Shown: one piece after another, positions 6,597 to 13,989 of the stretch | Layout: each line of letters starts with the position of its first letter | Position numbering within the stretch: position 1 is the first letter of the stretch | Assembly (NCBI GenBank): GCA_937928595.1 | Contig: CALGJV010000012.1 | Span: 62,001 to 126,000, forward strand | Reading direction: 5' to 3' | DNA length: 64,000 bases | From: an uncultured Phycisphaerae bacterium | GTDB taxonomy: Bacteria; Planctomycetota; Phycisphaerae; UBA1845; Fen-1342 | Made by a program: the position numbers and the translations under genes | The notes under the pieces: generated by a model | Databases searched by the model: none | What the model was told of the DNA's origin: nothing | Seen by the model: the letters and a program-made list of their open reading frames with translations, nothing else

Positions 6597-8173
6597 CCAC
6601 CGTCGTGTACCAGATCGAGGGGGGCGACTTCGAGCACGGCGGCGAGGCGTCGCGCCGGCTCAAGGAGCAGCTCAAGCGGCTGGGGGCCGACCCGGCGGTT
6701 GTGCGGCGCGCGATGATCGCGGCCTACGAGGCCGAGATGAACGTGGTGATTCATGCCGAGCGCGGCGAGCTGCGCGCGTCGCTGCAAAACGGACAACTCG
6801 ATATTGAAGTGTCCGACACGGGCCCCGGGATTCCCGACATCGCCGCGGCCCTGCGGGAGGGCTTCTCCACCGCCTCCGCCCGCGCCCGCGAGCTGGGCTT
6901 CGGCGCCGGCATGGGCCTGCCCAACATCCGCCGCAACAGCGACGAGTTCGCCATCGAGTCCACCGTCGGGCAGGGCACTCGCGTTCGGTTCAGCATTCGC
7001 CTGCGGCCGCAGACGCTCTACGGCACCGGCCGCCACGGCCTGACCATCGAGGCCGACCACTGCCGACGCGCGCTGCGCTGCGTGCATGCCTGCCCGACGC
7101 ACGCGGTGCGCGTGCTGGGGCGGCGGCCGGAAATTCTGGACTATCTGTGCATCGACTGCACCGCCTGCATCGCCGTTTGTCCGACCGGCACACTGACGAC
7201 GCGCGGCACGCGTGCGACGCTGCCGGTCGGTGAGGAGGCCGTCGTAGTCGTGCCGGCCGCGCTGCTGGTGCAGTTCGGCAGCGGCATCGCGCCGGCGCAA
7301 GTCCGCGCTGCGCTGGCCGCACTGCTGGGCGGCGGGGCGGCGGCCGACGCCCGCGTGTGGGTCCTCGAAGCGTGGGAGGCGGCTCTGCGGGCCGGAGTGC
7401 GGCGCTACGCCGAAACCGCGGCGGCTCTGCCCGTGATTTCGCCGGCCTGCCCGGCCGTGGTGAACCTGATCGAGACGCGCTACCCGGCGCTCATTCCGCA
7501 CGTGGCGCCGCTGGCGCCGGCTGTCGACGCGGTGCGCGCCGCGCTCGCCGGACAGCGGGCCGTGTTCGTCGTGACGTGCCCCAGCCAGCGTACGGCGTTG
7601 CTGGGCGACGCCGCGGCCGGCCCGCCGCCGGTGGACGTGCTGCTGCCCGCCGCGGTGCAGGCTGCGCTGGCACCGCATCTCCACGCCGACTCCGGGCAGC
7701 TCGCCGTCAGTGCCACGGCTCCGCCGCCGCCGGACGCGGACCTGCTGCGCGTGACCGGCCTGCCGCACGTGCTGCACCTGTTCGACGAGATCGAGGGTCG
7801 CCGCGTGCGCGACGTGCGCGTCGTGGAGCCGTGGGCCTGTGCGGAGGGCTGCTTCGGCTCGCCGCTGCTGCGCGAGGAGCCCTGTCTCGCGCGGCACCGC
7901 TGGGAGACCGCTCCGCTGCCGGCCGACGGAGCCGCGCGGGCCGTGCCGCGCGGGCGGCCGCTGGCGCCGCGGCCGGGGCTCCGGCTGGACACGGACATGG
8001 GCAAGGCGATTCAGAAGCTCGCCCGGATCGATACGTTGCGGCGCGAGCTGCCCGGGGCCGACTGCGGCGAGTGCGGCGCACCGACGTGCGCGGCGCTGGC
8101 CGAGGACATCGTGCTGGGCCGGGCCGCGGCGGGCGCGTGTGTGCGGCAGCGGTCGCAGGAGAAGGCACCATGA
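6593..8173 (+). CDS. GHKL ATPase fused to ferredoxin and sensor-like [FeFe]-hydrogenase domain
   Basis: A 526-residue fusion. Residues 1-140 are a GHKL/RsbW-like ATPase (N-box around EMNVVIHA at 48-55, DTGPGI 75-80, GAGMGL 104-109). Residues 148-200 are a 2[4Fe-4S] ferredoxin part: the second cluster is complete (CIDCTACIAVCP), but the first has only Cys157, Cys163 and Cys167, because Ala160 replaces a ligand. Residues 205-440 resemble a hydrogenase H-cluster domain: SPACP (283-287), TCP (Cys329) and CAEGC (Cys416/Cys420) align with motifs L1, L2 and L3. The usual proton-relay Cys of L1 is Ala, as described for sensory-type enzymes, while four potential cluster Cys remain. Residues 491-516 form a CxxCx4C...C iron-sulfur motif. 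These parts are usually separate genes. A signalling role in H2 or redox sensing is inferred. It overlaps both neighbours by four bases. Confidence 0.8.
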   Translation: MTTVVYQIEGGDFEHGGEASRRLKEQLKRLGADPAVVRRAMIAAYEAEMNVVIHAERGELRASLQNGQLDIEVSDTGPGIPDIAAALREGFSTASARARELGFGAGMGLPNIRRNSDEFAIESTVGQGTRVRFSIRLRPQTLYGTGRHGLTIEADHCRRALRCVHACPTHAVRVLGRRPEILDYLCIDCTACIAVCPTGTLTTRGTRATLPVGEEAVVVVPAALLVQFGSGIAPAQVRAALAALLGGGAAADARVWVLEAWEAALRAGVRRYAETAAALPVISPACPAVVNLIETRYPALIPHVAPLAPAVDAVRAALAGQRAVFVVTCPSQRTALLGDAAAGPPPVDVLLPAAVQAALAPHLHADSGQLAVSATAPPPPDADLLRVTGLPHVLHLFDEIEGRRVRDVRVVEPWACAEGCFGSPLLREEPCLARHRWETAPLPADGAARAVPRGRPLAPRPGLRLDTDMGKAIQKLARIDTLRRELPGADCGECGAPTCAALAEDIVLGRAAAGACVRQRSQEKAP

Positions 8174-8529
8174 CGCTTCCGGATCTGGCGGCCCGACTGG
8201 GCTGGCGGGCGCTGACGCCGCAGGTGCAACGGGCCGGTGACGTGACGGCGGGGTACGTGTCGGACCTGCTGAGCGACGTGCTGGCCCGTGCGCCCGCCGG
8301 CGGCGTGCTCGTGACGGTGCAGGTGCATCTGAACGTGATCGCGGTGGCCGTGCATGCCGAGCTGGCGGGCGTCGTGTTCGCGTTGGGGCGCGAGCCGGAG
8401 GAGCCGGTGCGGGCCAAGGCGGCGGAGGAAGGCATTGCGCTGTATGTCTCGGACGCGCCGGCGTTCGAGCTGGTCGGGCGGCTGTACGAGCTGGGCGTCC
8501 GCGGGACGCCCGCCCGCCCGCCGGTCTGA
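8170..8529 (+). CDS. Second DRTGG-domain protein
   Basis: A 119-residue paralogue of the protein at 6243: both start MTL(A/P)(E/D)LAAR(I/L)G. It has the typical GYVSDLLSDVLA (28-39), VTVQVHLNVIAVAV (48-61) and a final FELVGRLYELGV. The start ATG overlaps the stop of the fusion gene (ATGA). Known family context is the upstream part of trimeric [FeFe]-hydrogenase operons; the molecular function is not established. Two copies flanking the ATPase/sensor fusion suggest that they form a complex with it or with each other, which is inference. Confidence 0.78.
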   Translation: MTLPDLAARLGWRALTPQVQRAGDVTAGYVSDLLSDVLARAPAGGVLVTVQVHLNVIAVAVHAELAGVVFALGREPEEPVRAKAAEEGIALYVSDAPAFELVGRLYELGVRGTPARPPV

Positions 8530-8558
8530 GCGGCGGTGCGCCTCCGGGAGCGACGGCT

Positions 8559-9311
8559 GTGCAACTGTATCCGGCCGACCTGCACATCCACACGGCGCTG
8601 TCGCCGTGTGCGGCGGACGAGATGACGCCGCCGGCGATCGTGCGGACGGCCCGGAAGTGCGGATTGGCGATGATCGCGGTGTGTGACCACAACTCGGCCG
8701 ACAACGCGGCGGCGACGCAGGCCGCGGCTCGTGCGGCGGACCGCGCCGTGGCGGTGCTGGCCGGCATCGAGATCACGACCGCGGAGGAAGCCCACGTCGT
8801 CGGGCTCTTCCCGGCGCCGCAGGCGGCGGAGGCGGCGGCCGCCGAACTGACGGCCACGCTGCCGGCGGCCGACGATGCGTACTACGCCCGCTTCGGTCCG
8901 CAGCGGCGGCTGGACGCGGAAGGGCGCGAGCAGGGGACCGAACCGCACATGCTGGCGCTGGCGACGGGGTTCGACCTGGCGGCCGCGGTGTCGCTCGTGC
9001 ACCGGCACGGCGGGCTGGCGATTGCGGCCCACGTCAATCGCCCGTCGTTCAGCGTGCTGAGTCAGCTGGGCGTCTTCCCGGCCGACGCGGGCTTCGACGC
9101 GGTCGAGGTGTTTACGCCGGCGGGGGCGGAGGCGGACGCGGCGGTCGCCGCGGCGGCGGCGCACGGGCTGCCGGTGCTGGCCTCGTCGGACAGCCACGCG
9201 CTGGGGGACATCGGGCGGGCGCGCGCGGTGTTCACGCTGGCGGCGCCGACGTTCGAGGAGGTGGCTTTGGCGCTGCGGGGGACCGCCGGCCGGGGGGTGC
9301 GCTGTGCGTGA
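8559..9311 (+). CDS. PHP-domain phosphoesterase
   Basis: A 250-residue protein of the polymerase-and-histidinol-phosphatase fold, a trinuclear-metal phosphoesterase family. The metal residues are visible: DLHIHT (Asp7, His9, His11), CDHN (Asp43, His44), Glu71 in GIEITT, His79, His158 in AAHVN, and DSH (Asp211, His213). The start is GTG, supported by GGGAG nine bases upstream. PHP proteins of this size commonly accompany DRTGG and GHKL proteins in hydrogenase operons; the substrate is unknown. The 3' end overlaps the next gene by eight bases. Confidence 0.85.
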   Translation: MQLYPADLHIHTALSPCAADEMTPPAIVRTARKCGLAMIAVCDHNSADNAAATQAAARAADRAVAVLAGIEITTAEEAHVVGLFPAPQAAEAAAAELTATLPAADDAYYARFGPQRRLDAEGREQGTEPHMLALATGFDLAAAVSLVHRHGGLAIAAHVNRPSFSVLSQLGVFPADAGFDAVEVFTPAGAEADAAVAAAAAHGLPVLASSDSHALGDIGRARAVFTLAAPTFEEVALALRGTAGRGVRCA

Positions 9312-9834
9312 GCTGTCGCTGCACATCCTCGATCTGCTCGAGAACGCCCAGCGAGCCCGGGCGAGCGTGATCGCCGTCACGGTCGAGATCGACGAAGCGG
9401 CCGACCGCCTGCGGGTCGTCATCGAGGACAACGGCACGGGGCTCAAGGTGGCGCCTGAGGACGCGACCAACCCGTTCTACACGACCAAGGCCGGGAAGCG
9501 CACCGGGCTGGGACTGAGCCTGTTCCGCGCGGCGGCCGAGCAGACCGGCGGGGGGTTGACGATCGGCAAGTCGGGGCTGGGGCCGGTGGGCGTGCGGGTG
9601 GCGGTCGAGCTGGGGCTGTCGCACGTGGACCGCAGCCCGCTGGGCGACCTGGCCGGCACGCTCGCCGGCGTGGTGTGCACCAACCCCGAGATCGACTACG
9701 TGATCGCGGTCCGCTGCGGAATGCAGGAATGTCGCGTTCGGACGTCCGAGCTGGGCGCCGACGCGTTCCGTACCGCGCAGGCGGTACAGGAGCTGGTGGG
9801 CCGCGCGCTCGGCGCGGCCGCGGTGCCGCTGTAG
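9304..9834 (+). CDS. Stand-alone GHKL histidine-kinase-like ATPase
   Basis: A 176-residue protein with a histidine-kinase-type ATP-binding domain: N-box HILDLLENAQRA (7-18), DNGTGL (42-47), the FYTTKAGKRTGLGLSL lid and G2 box (58-73). There is no dimerisation/phosphoacceptor helix and no sensor domain, so it cannot act as a classical kinase alone. The C-terminal 75 residues (IDYVIAVRCGMQECRVRTSEL) are not recognised. The start is GTG, within the PHP gene. With the ATPase in the 6593 fusion, the cluster has two kinase-like ATPases and two receivers downstream, so a split phosphorelay or ATP-dependent switch is possible but unproven. Confidence 0.8.
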   Translation: MRELSLHILDLLENAQRARASVIAVTVEIDEAADRLRVVIEDNGTGLKVAPEDATNPFYTTKAGKRTGLGLSLFRAAAEQTGGGLTIGKSGLGPVGVRVAVELGLSHVDRSPLGDLAGTLAGVVCTNPEIDYVIAVRCGMQECRVRTSELGADAFRTAQAVQELVGRALGAAAVPL

Positions 9835-9892
9835 AGCGGCGCGGAGGCAACGACGGTCGCGGTGGCGACCCCGGAATAACCAGGAGCGACGC

Positions 9893-10462
9893 ATGCTTGA
9901 GGAAGGCAAGGTGACATGTGGGTGCGGCGAGGAAGTCTCCGAGGAGGAGCTGCTCGCCCGCCTGGACGCCGTCTTGGAGGAGTACCGCGCCAAGCCGGGG
10001 GCTCTGATCCCCGTGCTCCAGATCGCGCAGGGGCTGTTCGGCTACCTGCCGGAGGTGGCGCTGAAGAAGATCGCGCTCGGCCTGAACAAGTCGTACAGCG
10101 AAGTGGCCGGCGTCGTGAGCTTCTACTCCTTCTTCTCCACCCAGCCGCGCGGCAAGCACCTGATCCGCGTGTGCCTCGGCACGGCCTGTTACGTGCGGGG
10201 CGGCAAGCGCGTGCTGGACACGCTCAAGCAGAAGCTCGGCGTCGACGTGGGCGACACGACGCCCGACCGCACGTTCACGCTCGAGGTGGCCCGCTGCTTC
10301 GGCGCGTGCGGGCTGGCCCCGGCCATCATGATCGACGACGACGTCCACCACCGCGTCAAGCCGAACAAGATGGACCTGATCCTGGACAAGTACCGCGAGG
10401 AGCCGGCCGCACCCGACTCGGGCAACGGCCGCGGCGCCCGCGCCACAGCCCGGAGGACCTGA
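9893..10462 (+). CDS. hydC: Trimeric [FeFe]-hydrogenase gamma subunit HydC (NuoE-like)
   Basis: A 24-kDa NuoE-type thioredoxin-fold ferredoxin, 189 aa. The [2Fe-2S] ligands are Cys94 and Cys99 (CLGTAC) plus Cys135 and Cys139 (CFGAC). The helical N-terminal half (LIPVLQIAQGLFGYLP, then VAGVVSFYSFF) is typical of NuoE. An extra CGCG motif at residues 9-12 is not part of the known cluster. The start is the ATG with AGGAG upstream. In HydABC enzymes this subunit passes electrons between HydB and HydA. The next gene starts four bases after the stop. Confidence 0.93.
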   Translation: MLEEGKVTCGCGEEVSEEELLARLDAVLEEYRAKPGALIPVLQIAQGLFGYLPEVALKKIALGLNKSYSEVAGVVSFYSFFSTQPRGKHLIRVCLGTACYVRGGKRVLDTLKQKLGVDVGDTTPDRTFTLEVARCFGACGLAPAIMIDDDVHHRVKPNKMDLILDKYREEPAAPDSGNGRGARATARRT

Positions 10463-10465
10463 CCC

Positions 10466-10840
10466 ATGACCACCCGCAAGATCACGAGTCTCGCGGACCT
10501 GGCCGACGTTCAGGCCGACGCCCGCAAAGCGATCGACCTGCGCAGCGGCACCAAGGACCTGCGCATCACCGTCCACATGGGCACCTGCGGCATCGCCGCC
10601 GGGGCTCGCGACGTGCTCACGGCGCTCATGGCCGAGCTCGGCCGCGCCGGCACGACCAACGTCAGCCTCCAGCAGACCGGCTGCGCCGGCCTGTGCGACC
10701 AGGAGCCGATGCTCACGCTGACCGATCCCGGCGGCCGCAGCTTCCGCTACGGCCGGCTGACCAAGCACAAGGTGGGCGAGATCGTGCGGGACCACGTCCT
10801 GCGCGGCCAGCCCGTCAACGAGTACCTGATCAAGGCCTGA
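10466..10840 (+). CDS. Small thioredoxin-like [2Fe-2S] ferredoxin
   Basis: A 124-residue protein of the (2Fe-2S) ferredoxin group found in NADP-reducing and bifurcating hydrogenase operons. The core MGTCGIAAGARDVL (38-51) and TGCAGLCDQEP (71-81) carry Cys41, Cys73 and Cys77. Only three cysteines of a possible four are present, as I recall for this subfamily, so the cluster may have an unusual ligand or be absent. It lies between hydC and hydB and is presumably an accessory electron carrier or structural subunit. Confidence 0.82.
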   Translation: MTTRKITSLADLADVQADARKAIDLRSGTKDLRITVHMGTCGIAAGARDVLTALMAELGRAGTTNVSLQQTGCAGLCDQEPMLTLTDPGGRSFRYGRLTKHKVGEIVRDHVLRGQPVNEYLIKA

Positions 10841-10859
10841 GAGCGGAGACGCAGTCCCC

Positions 10860-13800
10860 ATGGATAACGTGCGAACTCACATTCTCGTGTGCACCGGCGG
10901 CGGCTGCATCGCCTCGGGCGCGCTGGAGGTCAGCGCCGCCCTGCGTGAGCAGCTCGAGCGCCACGGCCTGGCCAACGAGGTCCGGGTCATCGAGTCGGGC
11001 TGCCTGGGGCCGTGCGCCGTCGGGCCCGTCGCCGCGGTGTACCCCGACAACGTGTTCTATCAGGGCATCCGCCCGGACGACGCGGCCGACATCGTGGAAG
11101 AGCACCTGCTCAAGGGGCGCGTGGTCGAGCGGCTGGTCCATACGACCCCGGCCGGGCGCACGCTGCCCGGCCTCCAGGAGGTGCCGTTCTTCCAGAAGCA
11201 GGTCAAGATCGTGCTGCGCAACTGCGGCGTGATCGACCCACTCAAGATCGAGGAGTACATCGCGCGCGACGGCTACCGCGCCCTGGGCAAGGTCCTCACC
11301 TCCATGACCCCCGAGGAGGTCATTGCCGAGATGAAGGCGTCGGGGCTGCGGGGCCGCGGGGGCGCGGGCTTCCTCACCGGGCTGAAGTGGGAATTCACCC
11401 GCAAGGCGCCCGGCGACGTGAAGTACATCCTGTGCAACGGCGACGAGGGCGATCCCGGTGCGTTCATGGACCGCAGCGTGCTGGAGGGTGATCCGCACAG
11501 CGTGATCGAGGGCATGGCGATCGCGGCCTACGCGATCGGCGCGCAGCAGGGCTACGCCTACATCCGGGCGGAATATCCGCTGGCGGTCGAGCGTTTCAAC
11601 CACGCGCTGCGGCAGGCCCGCGAGTACGGCCTGCTGGGCCGCGACATCTTCGGCACGTCGTTCCAGTTCGACATCGAGGTCCGCATGGGTTCCGGCGCCT
11701 TCGTGTGCGGCGAGGAGACGGCCCTGATGACCTCGATCGAGGGGAACCGGGGCGAGCCGCGCCCGCGGCCGCCGTTCCCGGCCCAGAAGGGGCTGTGGGG
11801 CCGGCCGAGCTGCCTGAACAACGTCGAGACGTTCGCGAACGTGCCGCCGATCCTGCTTCAGGGGTCGAAGTGGTTCGCGTCGTACGGCACGGCCAAGAGC
11901 AAGGGCACGAAGGTCTTCGCGTTGGCCGGGGCGGTGAACAACACCGGCCTGGTCGAGGTGCCGATCGGCATGCCGCTGGGCGAGATCATCTACGACATCG
12001 GCGGCGGCGTGCCCAACGGCAAGAAGTTCAAGGCGGTGCAGCTCGGCGGCCCGTCGGGCGGGTGCATCCCGAAGGAGTACCTCAACGTCCCGGTCGACTA
12101 CGAGTCGCTCAGCGAGCTCGGCGCGATCATGGGCTCGGGCGGCATGATCGTGATGGACGAGGACACGTGCATGGTGGACGTGGCCCGCTTCTTCCTGGAT
12201 TTCTGCCAGGACGAGTCCTGCGGCAAGTGCCCGCCGTGCCGCGTCGGCACCAAGCGCATGCTCGAGATTGTCGAGCGCATCTGCGCCGGCGAGGGCCAGG
12301 AGGGCGATATCGAGAAGCTGCTGGAGCTGGGCCAGGTCGTCAAGGACGCCTCGCTGTGCGGCCTGGGCCAGACCGCGCCGAACCCGGTGCTCTCGACGAT
12401 TCGCTACTTCCGGCACGAGTACGAGGCCCACATCCGCGACAAGCACTGCGAGGCGGGCGTGTGCGCGGCGCTCGTGCGGGCGCCCTGCCAGAGCGCCTGC
12501 CCGGCCGGGGTCGACGTGCCCGGCTTCGTGTCGCTGATCGGCGAGAAACGCTACGCCGAGGCCCTGGCGCTGCACCGCGAGCGCAACCCGTTCGCATCGG
12601 TCTGCGCCCGCGTGTGCTTCCACACGTGCGAGGACAAGTGCCGCCGCAGCACGCTGGACGAGGCGGTCGCCATCCGCGGGCTCAAGCGCTTCATGACCGA
12701 GCAGGAAGTGACCGTTCAGCTGCCCGAGATCCGCGACAACGAGGCCAACGCCCGCCGCAAGATCGCGATCGTCGGAGCCGGCCCGGCCGGCCTCTCCTGT
12801 GCGTACTTCCTGGCGCGGCTGGGCTACCGGCCGCGCGTCTTCGAGGCCGAACCGCGCCCGGGCGGCATGCTCGTGCAGGCCATTCCGGCGTACCGGCTGC
12901 CGCGCGAGGAGCTGGCCCGCGAGGTCCGCATGATCGAGCGGCTCGGCGTCGACATTGAAACCAACATGCGGCTGGGCCGCGACTTCACGCTGGCCGGCCT
13001 GAAGCAGCAGGGCTACGACGCCGTCTTCCTCGGGATCGGCGCGCCGCTGGGCGCCAAGCTCGGCATTCCGGGCGAGGATGCCGAGGGCGTGACCGAGGCG
13101 CTGCGGTTCCTGCGCGAATACAACATCCGCGGCTCGGCGCCGATCGGCCAGAAGGTCGTCGTGATCGGCGGCGGCAACGCGGCCATCGACGCCGCCCGCA
13201 CGGCGCTGCGGCTCGGGGCCGAGTCGGTCTCGATCCTCTACCGCCGCACGCGGGCCGAGATGCCGGCGTACGCCGAGGAAGTGGACGAGGCCGAGCATGA
13301 GGGCGTCAAGCTCATGGTGCTGGTGGCCCCGGTGGAGGTCGTCACGCAGGGCGGCCACGTGAGCGGCGTGAAATGCCGGCACATGGTGCTGGGCGAGTTC
13401 GACCGCAGCGGCCGGCGCCGCCCGGTGAGCTCGTCCGACGGCGATTTCATCGTGCCCTGCGACCAGATCATCGCGGGCATCGGGCAGGCGCTCGACGCGC
13501 GCGAGCTGTGCGACGGCCTGCCGCTGGAGCTGAACAAGAACGGCTTCATCAAGGCCGACCCGGTGACGGGCCGGACGTCGGTGCCGTGGGTTTACGCGGG
13601 CGGCGACGCGGTCATGGGGCCGTGGTCGGTCGTGGGCGCGATCGCCGCGGGCGAGAAGGCCGCGGTCGGGATCGATGCGGCCCTGACCGGGGCCGAGCAC
13701 GCCTTCTGGCGGAAGGAGCGGCCCAACGACACCGCCTTCGACCCGGATGCCGACCCGGTGCAGTATCCGCGGGCGAAGATGCAGCTCATCCCGGTGAACA

Positions 13801-13919
13801 AGCGGCGGAACAACTTCCAGGAAGTCGAGCTGCCGTGGTCGGAAGCCGTAGCGCGGCGCGAGGCGAAGCGCTGCCTGCGGTGCGATTTCCGCCAGCCGTG
13901 TGAGCAGACGCAGGACTAG
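10860..13919 (+). CDS. hydB: HydB-type NuoF flavoprotein fused to a GltD/NfnB-like oxidoreductase
   Basis: A 1019-residue electron-input subunit. Residues 1-120: thioredoxin-like [2Fe-2S] domain (Cys11/16, Cys48/52). Residues 125-535: NuoF core with FMN site RGRGGAGFLTG (164-174), CNGDEGDPGAFMDR (192-205), and the [4Fe-4S] motif CGKCPPCR (Cys454/457/460) plus Cys500. From about 540 a GltD-like half follows: CQSACP, CARVCFHTCEDKC iron-sulfur ligands, FAD site GAGPAG (639-644), second Rossmann site GGGNAAID (770-777) and the YRRTRAEMPA motif that in GltD/NfnB contacts NADPH. HydB in characterised trimers normally ends with ferredoxin motifs after the NuoF core; here those are replaced by the second flavoprotein. 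The fusion could connect H2, NAD(H), ferredoxin and NADP(H), which is inference from the domains. The start is the ATG 20 bases after the previous stop. Confidence 0.92.
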   Translation: MDNVRTHILVCTGGGCIASGALEVSAALREQLERHGLANEVRVIESGCLGPCAVGPVAAVYPDNVFYQGIRPDDAADIVEEHLLKGRVVERLVHTTPAGRTLPGLQEVPFFQKQVKIVLRNCGVIDPLKIEEYIARDGYRALGKVLTSMTPEEVIAEMKASGLRGRGGAGFLTGLKWEFTRKAPGDVKYILCNGDEGDPGAFMDRSVLEGDPHSVIEGMAIAAYAIGAQQGYAYIRAEYPLAVERFNHALRQAREYGLLGRDIFGTSFQFDIEVRMGSGAFVCGEETALMTSIEGNRGEPRPRPPFPAQKGLWGRPSCLNNVETFANVPPILLQGSKWFASYGTAKSKGTKVFALAGAVNNTGLVEVPIGMPLGEIIYDIGGGVPNGKKFKAVQLGGPSGGCIPKEYLNVPVDYESLSELGAIMGSGGMIVMDEDTCMVDVARFFLDFCQDESCGKCPPCRVGTKRMLEIVERICAGEGQEGDIEKLLELGQVVKDASLCGLGQTAPNPVLSTIRYFRHEYEAHIRDKHCEAGVCAALVRAPCQSACPAGVDVPGFVSLIGEKRYAEALALHRERNPFASVCARVCFHTCEDKCRRSTLDEAVAIRGLKRFMTEQEVTVQLPEIRDNEANARRKIAIVGAGPAGLSCAYFLARLGYRPRVFEAEPRPGGMLVQAIPAYRLPREELAREVRMIERLGVDIETNMRLGRDFTLAGLKQQGYDAVFLGIGAPLGAKLGIPGEDAEGVTEALRFLREYNIRGSAPIGQKVVVIGGGNAAIDAARTALRLGAESVSILYRRTRAEMPAYAEEVDEAEHEGVKLMVLVAPVEVVTQGGHVSGVKCRHMVLGEFDRSGRRRPVSSSDGDFIVPCDQIIAGIGQALDARELCDGLPLELNKNGFIKADPVTGRTSVPWVYAGGDAVMGPWSVVGAIAAGEKAAVGIDAALTGAEHAFWRKERPNDTAFDPDADPVQYPRAKMQLIPVNKRRNNFQEVELPWSEAVARREAKRCLRCDFRQPCEQTQD

Positions 13920-13940
13920 GCCCCCGGCAGGGCGCGGGCG

Positions 13941-13960
13941 GCCGGACCGGGCGGTCCGGC
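13941..13960 (+). other. Intercistronic hairpin between hydB and hydA
   Basis: GCCGGACC (13941-13948) and GGTCCGGC (13953-13960) form a perfect 8-bp stem with loop GGGC in the 70-base gap. There is no T-run, so it is more likely an RNA-processing or stability element than a terminator. Confidence 0.45.
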
Positions 13961-13989
13961 GGCCCCGCGAGACATGAGGAATTCGGATC

